From Theobroma cacao (taxonomy: Eukaryota; Streptophyta; Magnoliopsida; Malvales; Malvaceae), in contig NC_030858.1 in assembly GCF_000208745.1 (NCBI RefSeq), positions 5,586,026 through 5,650,025 on the forward strand: a stretch of 64,000 nt of DNA, read 5' to 3'. Position numbers and translations under genes: made by a program. The notes below the pieces were generated by a model. It was not told where the DNA came from, did not search any database, and was given only the letters and a program-made list of their open reading frames with translations. This document shows positions 52,337 to 63,706 of the stretch, in pieces. Numbering within the stretch: position 1 is the stretch's first letter; each line of letters begins with the position of its first letter.

Positions 52337-52998
52337 TAGTAAAAATTTTATAAATTACTAATTTTAATCGATCTCAATTTGAAATTAATGTATTAAATTA
52401 ATAATTCACTAAATTTATAAGATAATACATTAAAAAAAATACATAAATCTCACTTGATATATAAACTAATAATCTCCTTATTTATCAAAATCATATATAT
52501 ATATATATATAACTCAACTATAAGGCCTTTATAAAATATTACTTCAATGTTATTTGTTTTTTTTTTAAATTGATGTCTCTTTGGATATTATTTCTAATTT
52601 TTTTTAGTACATAAAAAAGTTTTACTATTGTGTTTTCGTATTGCAAGAAAAAATTATATAATGTGATTATTGCTTTAAGTACATCTTTGCACAAGATAGG
52701 CTCTGGTATAAAACTATAGTCCTCAACTTCGTATTTTTTGTCATTTTTCATAACATTTTCAAAAATTTGTTCATCACGAATAATAATAATTTGTAATTTG
52801 GTAATATTTGTATAATCACAATACATAATAGATGTATTAAGTTTAATGTTTTGAAAAAAAATAAAGAATATCTTGATAAAACAATTTTTATTAATAAATT
52901 TATAAATTAATAATTTATTAATTTATTGATAAAATATATCTTGATTAATTAATAAATTTTCATGGTTTTAAAGGTAATAGTTTATAGAGGTTTTACTA
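52337..52998 (-). mobile_element. Deleted pogo/Tigger-like (Tc1-mariner) element
   Basis: The left end TAGTAAAAATTTTATAAATTA and the right end (complement TAGTAAAACCTCTATAAACTA) resemble the inverted ends of plant pogo-like elements such as Emigrant/Lemi, and both are flanked by TA, the expected target. Inside, a minus-strand ORF (52826 to 52539) encodes DEQIFENVMKNDKKYEVED, SKD-like KDVLKAIITLYNFFLQYE and a terminal KKKQITLK, the pattern of the C-terminal tail of Tigger-type transposases. A stop replaces the codon before the final YF. The DDE catalytic domain is missing, so the copy is internally deleted and inactive. Confidence 0.7.
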
Positions 52999-53095
52999 TA
53001 TATTAAAATCATTTTTCCTTATGTAATTTTAAAAAATTAATAATTCTTCTTGAAATCTCTGGTCTACTTAAGCATTAAGTTTTTTATTATCTTTA

Positions 53096-53929
53096 GTACT
53101 TGTTTGGCCTAACTTTTTTTAACTTAAAAGTTATTTTGAAGCTTTTATAAAAAATAATAACTTTCAAAATAACTTTTAAAATTAAATTAAAACTGTTTGA
53201 TAAGCTGTTTGACAAAATAAATTATACAAGCTTTAAGTTTAGTTAAAATTATCATAAATGGATTTATGTCATCTTTGATTACTTAATAAATCAAAACGAA
53301 ACAACTCTTCTTCAAGTTTATACACGATTTTAAATATTAAAATTAAAAAAATGGAACAATACTCAAACTTACATAGTAATAATAGTATTAGATTTTTATT
53401 GATCTAGCAAGCAATCAAATGCTTCAATTCCCCCAAAAAAAAAAAAGAGGAAACGATACATATGACATTAAAATCCTTTTTAGTGAAGAAGAAAAAAAAC
53501 TTTTAAATAATATCATAATGCAGCTTCAAATTTTGAATTTTATTTTCTCTTAATCTTTTTAAGAACAAAAAAATCTTAAATGTTGCTACTTTGTTTTTGA
53601 GTTTTATATTTTTTTTCTTTTTTCTAGTAGTTTTTATAAAAAAGAGGTAGAGGAAAGGGAGATCGAGATTAATGGTGATTTGAATAAGAATGAGAGGGGA
53701 GGAAGATTGATAGAGAAAAAGTTATTTCCTTAAAAATTGACCTGTTTTTTTTAAATAAAAAAAGAAACAAAAGCTCATCTCTAAAGTTTCTTTTTAAACA
53801 TATTTTTTACAATTTTATTTTTTAGATAAAGCTACTTTTTTAAGAGTTTCTCAAAAATCCTCTTTAACTTGACTTTTATTTTTAAGATATAGATAAACTA
53901 AAAAAAAATTAGGGCAAATAAACACTTAG
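53096..53929 (+). mobile_element. AT-rich terminal-inverted-repeat element, copy 3 (long)
   Basis: It begins AGTACTTGTTTGGCCTAACTTTTTTTAA and ends AAAAAAAATTAGGGCAAATAAACACTTAGT; the ends are inverted copies and match those of copies 1 and 2. Inner matches (AAAAATAATAACTTTCAAAAT, TTAAAATTATCATAAA, TTTTTAAGAGTTT) continue on both sides. At about 834 bp it is twice the length of the other copies, because roughly 400 bases of unrelated sequence (about 53260-53700) sit in the middle. Confidence 0.55.
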
Positions 53930-55032
53930 TGTAATAAAAACAAATTACAATTTGAAACTTAATTTAAAAGCTCCTTTAAATGTCAAGTGCAAAAAACTTA
54001 TGCAAAAAGTGTATGTTCTATCATATTTCAAAATATATATTTTCACAATTTAATATTTTTCACTTTCTAAATTTTTAGTTTTTAGATTTTAGATTCATTT
54101 TGTTTTCGAAGGCAATGACTATATATATATTTCAATTTTGAGACAAATCACCTTTTGATACGACTTAGATGTTACAGGTCCAAATTTAGGCCTAACCTCG
54201 TGCGAACTTAAATTTTGAAAATATAACTTAACTAAGTTTATAAATCACAAACTCACGTTTTCAACTCAAAAGATATATATGATAAGTGGTGGAGACTCAT
54301 GTTTATATACCTAAGACCTACTCCATCTCTTATTAATGTGAGAACTATAACGTTCTATCCCACCCAATTGTGCAACGCCTTTGTTGCATTTTCTCTTTAC
54401 TTATAGGATAAGGACTTTTACATTAATTCAAGTCTACCTCAAACTTTGTATCTACCCAACGTCATGTTGTCTAACTCTGAAAATAGAGTTTAAGTAAGCT
54501 TATAAATCACAGTTTCACATTCCTAATCGAAAAGGCATACTTGATAGGTAGTGGAAGACTTATATTTATATACCCAAGACCTATCCCTTATTTTACTGAT
54601 GTGAAATCCGTGACATTCTTGTCACGTGGCCATTACCTTATCCCAAAAGGCTAACCTGATAAGGTATGCAGTGCCACTAAGTAGAGATGGCAATGGATAC
54701 CCTGTTATAGGGTACCTACAGATACTCGACCCGGTTATATAAGGTTAGGATATCCTATAATCTAGTTTAGAATGGGTTCGAGTACCACCCCTTGGGTACT
54801 CGCTACTCGAATACAATTTATAAATATTTTATTATTATTTAAATAATTAAATAAAAAATATATTTTTTACCAACTTTACTAGCAATTCATTTTATTAAAA
54901 AACTAACAAATATATGAAAAGTATGATTACTCTAATTATTAATGTGATGACATTAATATATTTAAATTAAAATTTTAAAAATTATTAATTATGTTTAAAT
55001 CATATGAACATTATATCATATTAAAACGAAAT

Positions 55033-55070
55033 ATAATAATAATAATAATAATTATTATTATTATTATTAT
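55033..55070. repeat. (AAT)n/(ATT)n palindrome
   Basis: A run of AAT trinucleotides turns into ATT trinucleotides at its centre, giving a near-perfect inverted repeat of about 38 bases that could fold back on itself. Confidence 0.8.
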
Positions 55071-55094
55071 ATATTTTTTTATATAAATATATTT

Positions 55095-55765
55095 ACTTTA
55101 TATTTTTTGTTGACATTAAAAAAATTATAACTTATAAAATTATTAATTATAATATATATATAATTATTTATATAAACTTATAAAATATACACTTAAAGAG
55201 AGTTTTTGAAATTATAAAAGTTTTGGAACCTAACCATTTTTTTTTATTTTCATGAAATTAAGGGCAAATCGATATAGTTAATTAAATTAATTCATGAAAC
55301 TATGATTATTAATTAACTTGTAATGTCTTTTAATATATATAATTTATATATTGTGTTAATTTATAAGAANATTTTATGTTAACATTACAAAAATTATAAG
55401 TTATAAAATTATTAATTATAATATATATATCTTTGTTTATATAAACTTATAATATATAAATCTAAAAGGAAGTTGTGAGATTATAATAGTTTTAAAACTT
55501 AGTTTTTTTTTTAATTTCATATAATTAAGGACAAACTTATATAATTAATTAAATAAATCAATGAAATATGATATATTAATTGACTTATAATATCTTTTAA
55601 TATATACTTTATATACATTTGGGTTCATTTATAAGAAATGTAATTACTATTATATATATATATATACTAAAATACTTTTAATATGTATACACTTTAAATA
55701 TGAACATATTTACTTTATATTTTGTATTAACATTCCAAAAATTATAACTTATAAAATTATTAATT
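55095..55765. repeat. Tandem duplication of an about 265-bp AT-rich unit
   Basis: The word (T/A)ACATT(A/C)(A/C)AAAAATTATAA(C/G)TTATAAAATTATTAATTA recurs near 55110, 55376 and 55725. Between the first two, long stretches (TATATAAACTTATAA..., TTTCAT(G/A)(A/T)AATTAAGG(G/A)CAAA) also align. It lies inside the hAT-like element. One ambiguous base occurs at 55370. Confidence 0.65.
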
Positions 55766-58015
55766 ATGTTTGAGACATTTGTTTTTGATCATTTAAATTT
55801 AAATCTTATTATTTGTGTGTTTTTATTAATTTAATTATTAGTAAATTATATGAAATATGTAAGATAAATATTATGGTATATGGATATAGGTACGGATTCG
55901 GGTTTGAGTAATTAGATACCCACGAATAGCATTTTAATAATTTTTTTACATACTTAGATTTTTAAACGGGTTAGGGTAATTATAAAGTAGTGGGGATGTA
56001 TTAGAGTTAGGGTAGTAATTTTTAAAAATATTCGAGTAGTTAATAAGGTTGGGTATTTTATTTCTTATAGGGTTAGGGTTCAAGTACTTCAAAATTAAGA
56101 AGTACTTTACACATTGACAACCTTATACTATTGCTTGTAAGTCACTCAAGATTCCCACACCTGCCCAATGTGGGATTTTGGAAGCACTTTGCCTACTTTC
56201 TTCCTAGAGTGCTAAGCATAACATCCTCACCCACCCAATATGATGACACCCTTGTCGTCGTCGTTTACCATGCCTACCTCCCCCTCCAGGTGCTTGGCGT
56301 GGAATTGGATCAAGGTTTGGTTTGCTCTAATACCACTTGTTACGAAGCTATTATCCTTTCCTTAAAAAGCTAACTTGATGGGGTGTGTAACGTTATTGCT
56401 TATAAGTTACCTAAGACTCCCTTACCTGCCCGATATGGGATTTTTGGAAGTCCCCTGCCTACTTCCTTCCTAAAGGGCTAGGTGCGACATCCTCACCCAC
56501 TCAATCCAACAACGTCCTTTTCACTGTCAGCCACCATACTTGCCTTCCCTCGAAAGTGCTTAATCTGGAAACCATTTGTCACGTTAAGGTTGGATATGCT
56601 CTAATACTACTTATTACAAGGGCATTACCCTTTTCTCAAAAGGCTAACCTTATGGAGTATACAAAGTTATCGCTTATAAGTCACCTAGGACTCTTAATGG
56701 AAGACCCATATTTTTATATCTAAAATTCACCCAATTTTTTACAGATACGAGAACTGTGATATTTTACCACATCAAATTGCATAACGCCCCCTTTGCATTG
56801 GTTTTTTACTCGTAAAGGAAAAAGATTCTTATACTAGTTCGAATTTACCTCGATCCTTGTATCTTTTATGGAGCTTATGTTAGTAAAGATTCAAGTCTAT
56901 TATAGTACCAAATGTCGTGGATCAAAACTTAAGAAAACACGAAATTAAGTTTAAATTCCGACTCGTGACACTAGACTTAATGAAACTTTTATACTCTAAA
57001 AAAGAAATGCAATCTCACAAGAAAAAGGAAAAGGAAATGAGCAAAATAATAACATCAAAAACATTCTATCAATACCTAGTCATGACAACGAATTCCTTGT
57101 AGGACAAACTTTGATTGTTAACAATAAATTGAGCTTGAAAAGAAAGGATTACTTAGGGAGACTTGAAACCTTAGTCTTTATCGTTTATCTTAAGAGTGAC
57201 AATATTATAAAAAAGACATGACATTGAGCAAAATATAAAATTTTTATTCTTATTAAAAAGTTATAAAAATGAGATTGTCAAATAAACATTCAAAAATTCA
57301 AAAAAGAAATAAAAAATAAGAGTTAGCTTGGCATTTTATTAAACTATAAGATAAGTAATTTATCTTATTTTCAAAGTAATCTCTTATTGAGATTTTAAAC
57401 CCAAAGAAGGGGTCAATGAGAGAATAAATACATGAAATTTAGTTATGATGGATGAATAAACTATTCTCCAAAAATAAAAAATAGAAGAGATGCAAATTTG
57501 AGTGATATCATCTTATTTAATTACTTATTTATTCAATAGGTATACAATGAATAGTATGTACGTGTCAAGAAGACAATATATATTTTTAGAAACATGCTAA
57601 GAAGATAATATAAAGGAGACAAAAAATGTAATTCTGTAACATAAGAAGATTATTTTAGTTTAGTTCGTGGAAGTAAAAGAGAGCATCTAAAATTTTTACG
57701 AAAACTTTACTGTTATGTCAATTAAAAGGAATTATATGTATTAAACGGGAAAAATTGAGGAATAAAGTATAAAATTAAGAAGAATCGGGGGCTATTTCCA
57801 AAACAAAAGGAAACATCGGGGGCAAAACGAACCACTCTTTGGATTCTTTTGCAAAATTCAAAAAAAGAACCGCCGCTCACGTAAATTCACGGCCAAAAAC
57901 CAAATACGTGGCGCTAGGGTTGATATACCCCACCAGCACCGCGGTATCCGAAATCTCTGCGCGATCTGGTGTCAGACAAGCGCTCCCACACAAAGGGAAG
58001 GAAAAAGACAGAGCA

Positions 58016-61000
58016 ATGGGGTCTAGAGACAAGGACCAAAAGCTGTCGCATCACCAGCCGCTCCTTAGCAGCCTCGTTGTGCGGCCTTCGGCCAGCGACG
58101 GAGCTGATGGCGGTGGTGGTGGAGGAGGAGGCCGTGGTGGTGGTAGCGATTACGAGCCTGGAGAGGTCCGTCGTGAGCCGCCTCCTTATTCTCGCTCTGA
58201 TCGATACAACGATGAACCTGGTTCGTTTTTCTTTCTTTCTTTCTTAATTTATTAATCAATTCTTTGTTTATTGTTTGATTTTGTTTCAATATTTTTATTA
58301 ATGTACTGACAGTGTAGAGTCAAGTTACTTTTGCGGCATTGCTTTAATTGAAAGTACAACGAATCATGTGATTTGAAACCCTAGATCGAAGTAGGATTTG
58401 GAATCTAAAGTGAAATGGGCAATTTACTGTGTGATTGAGTTTGCAGCTTTATAGAAGGCATTGGTGAATTTAAATGACTTTAATTTAATGCCAATTTACA
58501 TTTCCAGCGGATTTATGCACGATTTGTGCTTTTTAGGAGTTTGTATATGATTGATAGGTTACTGAGTGAATTTAGGGGCGCCTGTATGATTAATGTTCCT
58601 GAGAGAGGAAACTCAGCTGTGAGGGAAACAGCATAATTGCAGTTTATTTTGTACTTCGTATGAATACATCTTTGTGACAAATAGGTCATACAAAGGGCCT
58701 TGTTTATGTTTGTATTGCAATGTCCTTTAATCTGTCCTGTTTGTGTTGTTTCAATAGTCCTCTTACCATGATGCTATATGACATATCTGAATCTGACATA
58801 AGCATGACAGATGGTTATACATAAATGTACTAATTACATTGTATTTTGTTCAATGACTATGTACTAATTACATAACAGATGGGTTTTTACAACCTGTTAT
58901 CTCTTCCTTATGTTGCATGTCGAGCATGTGGATCTAATACCCTTATGGAGTATCGAGTTGCGAATAAATTTTCCTGTTGTGTGTTACAGCTGTGAATGTT
59001 GCCTGCAAGAACTTGGGTCTTGACGAAGGCATGTTGGTGTGAGTGCAATCTTGGATCATTGTTGGGGTTTATTGTTTTTTTGTGTTAAAGGGGTTAATGT
59101 TTTGTGCCAAATGCCATCTATTTGTGTTGGGTATGATGAATGAACTTGTGGTGCTGATCACTAAAGACAAGCTATTGCATCTCGGTTTTGAAGCTATTAT
59201 CACTTGTGTCAGCTTGGGCAAGAGTTTGAAGATAGTGACTATGGGGTTGGGTTCGATAGAATATCATATATAATTTGAAATGCTAATTTTAAATGTCAAT
59301 TTAAGAAGTTTGTGGTTAAGTGTTTCAAGATCGTTGCAAAGCATGGTCTGGGAATCAGAATACTGACAACATCAAAGTTTTGGGTATGCTCAATGGTAAG
59401 GTTGGTCTATTGGCTGGAAAAACTAGTGTGTTTGAGGGCTTCGGTGTATGTATTAATGGAAGACAGTATTGGACCATGATAACTAAATTTTTTGGTGGGA
59501 ATGGAGCTCTGCTCTCTTAGACTTTTGTTAGTTTTGTTAATTTATGGAAGTGCTTGATGGTGGAGTATCTGGTAACCGGCAATGGAGCGTTTGGGGTGGA
59601 GTTTTACTTGGTTTGCTTATGGTTTTTATTTTATTTTATTTTTTCTTTTTTCTCTAGGATGGATAACTAGGTTTTGTTTAGATGGCTCTAGAATAATAAT
59701 TTCTTGTGGTTAGTAGTAGTCTTTACAAGTGCTTGGGATATTGTGGCATTTCCTTCATGCATTAAATTCTATCTTCTCAAGGCGTCTTGCGTGTTTTGTT
59801 ATTTGTGTTTAATTGAGTAGTTAAGCTGGTGGAGAAAGTTACTGGAGATATAAGCATATATAAAAAGTGGTCAGTGAATGATGCATTGCTCCTTGGGATT
59901 GAAGAAGCCCTGCTGGTTTCTACTTTCTACCCACCAGGTTGTGTATAGGGATAGTAAACTCAGGTTTGGGTGGTAACTCTTAATGTTGTTTGCTTGCAAG
60001 TCATGTTTTGGGTGCTTGGTGGAACCTTTTCAAACAGTGTGCTGAGACCAGCTATTCAGAAAAGCAGACCATTTGGTAGCTGTTGACTTACTGGTTTAAT
60101 CTATTTCCACATGGGTGGATATTATTTGGTGGTTTACTCCGCTTAGTTTTGCTTCGTTGCTCAGAATAAGGCAATTTGGACGACAGTTTTTGGTTTGAAT
60201 TGTGGTGGTTAAAGGTTTTTGTCTTGGACTGTCTTGTATTAGGTGTATGTACATTTTATTATCTACATGCTGCAGAAGTGGATGCTGTTCTTTTCCTACT
60301 TCTACCTCCCTGATACTTCAAATGTGGTTGCTCCAGATTTATGATTTTGGGGTTGATAGTACATATTTTTAGGTTGATAATCCATCTTTAAGCATGTAAA
60401 GTTACAAGATAGATGGGTTTGGCGATCTAGGAAAACTCGATCTCATTTCTTCCCTGAGGACTGTGAGCTGTTCTAACGTGCATTGGGTACTGGTAATACT
60501 CATGGTTTAGATTTGCTCGTTGCCTCCGCTTATGTACTGGTAAAATGTTGTGTTTCAAAAGTTACAAGGACAGTTAACGTTTGAAATAAGTATTCCCTTC
60601 TATTCTGGATTTTTCTTTCCATACCCATGATGAGGAGATCTTGATCAGTGGTAACTGTCCTGGCAAACTTTATTTTATTGGTCATTTGGACATTTCATTG
60701 GCCATATGGATTCCGACATCATAAATACATCATATTCCATTATATTTCCCTTATGTAATTGGATTTTGCTTATCTATAGGCATTATTGGCTTTTTTCCAG
60801 GATATAGAATTCGTGCAGGTTCTAGTTCCCCTGTACGTCGTAGGGATGCAGATCACCGTTATGGTTCCAATTTTGATCGCTCAGGTGGCCCATCACGAAG
60901 CCGTGATTTTGGTAATGGGAGGGATCCTGGTAGATATCGAGACTCTTCACCTCCTTATAATCGAGGACCGGGTGGTGGCAGGCCACTCGGCAGAGGTTTT

Positions 61001-62178
61001 GATGGGCCTGGATATGGTCCTGGACCCTTCAGAGGTGAAGGCATGACTAGAAATAATCCTAATGTGCGTCCAAGGGAAGGAGACTGGGTCTGCCCAGATC
61101 CTTTGTAAGTTATAACCTTCATGATGTGAATTTTGTTTCTAGTTTTCCTCTTTTAAATATTTTTATGCTTCTTGTGTTGCATTTTTTTTAACACATTCTT
61201 TTTTCCCTGTTTATTAATTTTATATCAATTGAGGCACTCTTGTGCTGATCCTTGTCCTTCAAAATTGAGAAGAAACCTAGATTGTGTAATTTTATGTTGA
61301 TGGATGAACATATGTTAATTAGAAAGAGTTATAAATCTCAACTTTTTAAAGTTTTGTTCTGCTTTCCTAGCACAGATGACAGATTCTATTTTCTGTTTAT
61401 TGCCTTTTCTTAAGTGCTGTTTGGCACCACAGCACAGTGCGGTGGGACTCCAGTGGCAACTGGGGCAAAAAGGGGGTTCCTGTGATGCTAAACGCACCTT
61501 TATACATTTACAACTTTGAAGCATCTGACATTGCCATTTTACTTTATGTCCTTGCCATGTCTCAGATGTAGAAACTTAAACTTTGCAAGGAGAGAATACT
61601 GTAACAACTGCAGGAGATTTCGATATGCACCTGTGGGAAGTCCTCGTGGAGGCTATCCTGGTCCTCCACCTTCACATGCTCCTCCCAGGCGCTTTCCTGG
61701 CTCTCCCATGGATCTATCACCGCCTGGGAGGAATATGAATGGCTTTAGATCTCCTCCTCGTGGTTGGGCTAGGGAGGGCCCCAGAGAGTTTGGAGCTGGT
61801 GGTCCACCACCTCCGAGGCATGAAGGCAGGTTTTCTGATCATAGCATGCGTAGAGATCGGCTGGATTTTCTAGATGATGACTACAGGGGGAGAAATAGAT
61901 TTGACAGGCCAATGCCAATGGATTGGGGACATCGGGATCGGGGAAGAGAGAACTTCTTCAATGAAAGGAAAGGGTATGAAAGGCGTCCACCATCTCCACC
62001 TCCACCACCTCCACAGCTCCCTCCCCGAGGAAGATGGCCACGTGATGTGAGAGAGAGGAGCAGATCACCAGTCAGGGGTGCTCCTCCACCAAAAGAATAT
62101 CGTCGCGATATGTACTTGGAACGAGGACGAGAGGATCGACGTGGTGTGGGACGAGACCGAATGGGAGATGCATATTAG
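58016..62178 (+). CDS. RanBP2-type zinc-finger RNA-binding protein, Arg/Gly/Pro-rich
   Basis: Three exons (58016-58220, 60801-61104, 61566-62178) join to 373 codons. The start MGSRDKDQKLSHHQPLLSSL uses the ATG at 58016; the frame is open further upstream but without another ATG. Order of features: Gly-rich stretch (GGGGGGGGRGGG, near residue 35), Arg/Gly/Ser-rich linker with RGG-like motifs, one RanBP2 zinc finger (GDWVCPDPLCRNLNFARREY then CNNC; Cys ligands C-x4-C and C-x2-C with the conserved W and N), and a long Pro/Arg-rich tail with SPP, RSRSP and poly-Pro runs. Such fingers bind single-stranded RNA, and proteins of this design (TAF15/FUS- or ZRANB2-like) act in nuclear RNA processing. 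Intron 2 falls between the first two zinc ligands. Intron 1 is 2.58 kb. Probably nuclear. Confidence 0.9.
58221..60800 (+). other. Long first intron of the zinc-finger gene
   Basis: A 2.58-kb T-rich intron. Short ORFs within it (for example 59043-59273) show no domains. An exon-like segment after TGTGTTACAG near 58989 (GCTGTGAATGTTGCC) could be alternatively spliced, but skipping it gives the clean protein frame. No mobile element was recognised. Confidence 0.5.
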
Positions 62179-63690
62179 CAAGGGTAGAATTTTTAGTATT
62201 GGTTTACATGGAGCTTGTGTTTTCTGTAAATTGAGGGAAGTGTTAAGGGGACTGCTAGGACTTAAATAGTCAGTGCTTTGTTTATTATTTCCATTTCCCC
62301 CAAGACATTTGGTAAATTTGTGAGACTTGAGGATTGATGCATTCTCTTGTGGGTCTCGTTATTCAGTATTGTTTTTGTTGACTTAAAAGAAGAAACTACT
62401 GTTAGCAGTGTAGTCTATTTAAAATGCAGGAGGTAGGAGGCTGCGCTTTCTTTCTTGCCCAGACCCTACGTTGCAACTTGACTTGGTTGACGCAAAATCA
62501 TTGGAACAAATGCTATCATCTATGTCTTTCACTCTCACCGTCTGACGATTCTTTACGATCTTTGTAAGGCGTAGACTTTGACCACAGTACAACATGAATT
62601 AATGGAGCTTTGACTAGTGTTCCTACCCCTTTTTGTTCTGAATTTCACTCTGCTGAATCCGTCTTGAGGTTTCTATATTAACTGCTTTTTATATCTTAGT
62701 AGTATAAGATAAGATAAAGATCTGCGTTCATGTATATTCTAGTGTATCTCGGACTCGATCAAGGGCCTTTTGTGCAGTTGCAGTTATATTTTTTCCTGTA
62801 TTATCAAAAAATTTCAAATTATTTCCATAATCAAATTCTATAATTCATTTTATTTAATTATTGTTAGTCAGCAAAAATAAAACAGAAGAAAAGCATTTAA
62901 TGCTACCACTGGTTATTAGTGCACACATTTACTAAATCAAACAAGCAATACCTTTTGTGAAACCAGAAAAATGATTGCAATACTACATAATTCAAGCATT
63001 TGTTCCACGTTCACACTTCACTCTCGTAAAATCCCTCATTGTTTTATTTTTGGCCAGACGTAACTCAAGCATTTGCCTGGTTCTTGAATCTTGGTTTTCA
63101 CTGGGACTAGTACTTTTAACCGTCCGAGTCAGCAAACGTCTAAGCCCTTTTAGCGCCAATTTTATTTTTATTTTTATTTTCACCTTTTAACGGAGCCGAA
63201 TCTTGGAAATGTTCCCTCGGTTTTTTTTACATATCTTCCTCCAATCCTATCACCCAATCCCATCACGCCAAACGTCAAAAGATAATCTCCCCAAACGTAT
63301 CCTCCACGTGTCACAACCACAATGGTGAACAACTCCCACTCCATAGTCGCAATCTCACTTTACAATCTCCCCTCACTCACACCCTTTTAAGTTTTAACCC
63401 GCACAGCTTTTGTGGAAAGGTTGCGATTAATCAGATCCAACGATTACCAACTCACCACACTCACTCCTATGAATTTCACCCGTCAGATCAATTCTTTCGA
63501 TATGAACCGTCGGATCTAAAACCCACGCGAATCTCACCCTTCAATAAACACAAAAAAATTGAAATTTCAAAACTTAGCAAGAGAGAGGGAGGAGGAACGA
63601 AGCAGAAGAAGAAGAAGAAGAGAAGGACACCAACAAGAAATAAAAAAGGCCCCCTCTTTGCCTCTCTCCCTTCGTTTTTTTTTTTACCAA
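62179..63690. other. Spacer: 3' UTR of the zinc-finger gene and promoter of the next gene
   Basis: No coding region is supported. From about 63240 the sequence turns into a promoter-like region: an ACGT core at 63306-63313 (CACGTGTC, G-box/ABRE type) and three related words, AGATCCAACGATT, CGTCAGATCAATT and CGTCGGATCTAAA, within about 100 bases (63420-63520). Confidence 0.5.
63306..63313 (+). promoter_or_regulatory. G-box/ABRE-like element CACGTGTC
   Basis: CACGTGTC matches the core bound by plant bZIP and bHLH factors. It lies about 390 bases before a TATA box at 63699. Confidence 0.45.
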
Positions 63691-63698
63691 ATCATTGC

Positions 63699-63706
63699 TA
63701 TAAAAA
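63699..63706 (+). promoter_or_regulatory. TATA box of a downstream gene
   Basis: TATAAAAA in the context ATTGCTATAAAAACCCTAG is followed by CT-rich sequence (TCCTTTCTTTCTCTCTAAAG), typical of a plant transcription start. The region from 63735 to the end of the window has no convincing start codon for a conserved protein, so the coding part of this gene lies beyond 64000. The short ORF at 63559-63846 crosses the TATA box and is not believed. Confidence 0.6.

Larger units (their letters stand above)
54682..56125. mobile_element. hAT-like non-autonomous element splitting the tandem array
   Basis: Starts TAGAGATGGCAATGGATACC and ends CATTGACAACCTTA, whose complement TAAGGTTGTCAATG matches the start at 10 of 14 bases. 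Both ends are followed inward by GGGTACC/ACTCGACCC-like and GGGTT(A/C)GGGT-like words, as in a frequent plant family with GATGGCAATGG termini. The array unit interrupted on the left (GGCTAACCTGATAAGGTATGCAG) resumes on the right (TTGCTTGTAAGTCACTC), which fixes the insertion. The flanks share only ACTA, so the target duplication has decayed. The interior is AT-rich, noncoding and itself tandemly repeated. Confidence 0.6.
54215..56880. repeat. Diverged tandem repeat array of about 260-bp units
   Basis: Two related sorts of unit are seen. One (54215-54480 and 54480-54640) shares TTATAAATCACA...TTTATATACC(C)AAGACCTA...GATGTGA. The other (54636 onward, 56361-56628, 56630-56700) shares AAAAGGCTAACCT...GCTTATAAGTCACCTA(A/G)GACTC and CCTGCCC(A/G)ATATGGGATTTT. 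The segment 56700-56880 again resembles 54290-54480 (GAGAACT...TTGCATAACGCC...TTGTATCT). Probably old LTR or other element debris amplified locally; I do not recognise the family. Confidence 0.6.
51500..57838. other. 6.3-kb repeat-rich spacer between divergent genes
   Basis: No host gene is supported between the hexose transporter (-) and the zinc-finger gene (+). The stretch is a patchwork of elements listed separately: pogo-like element 52337-52998, AT-rich element 53096-53929, tandem array 54215-56880 and the hAT-like insertion inside it. Between about 56900 and 57838 only AT-rich DNA with short ORFs is seen. Confidence 0.6.

Noticed and set aside
57839..58015. Open frame upstream of the zinc-finger protein start
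   Set aside because: It begins at TTG and contains no ATG before 58016; it is probably leader sequence.
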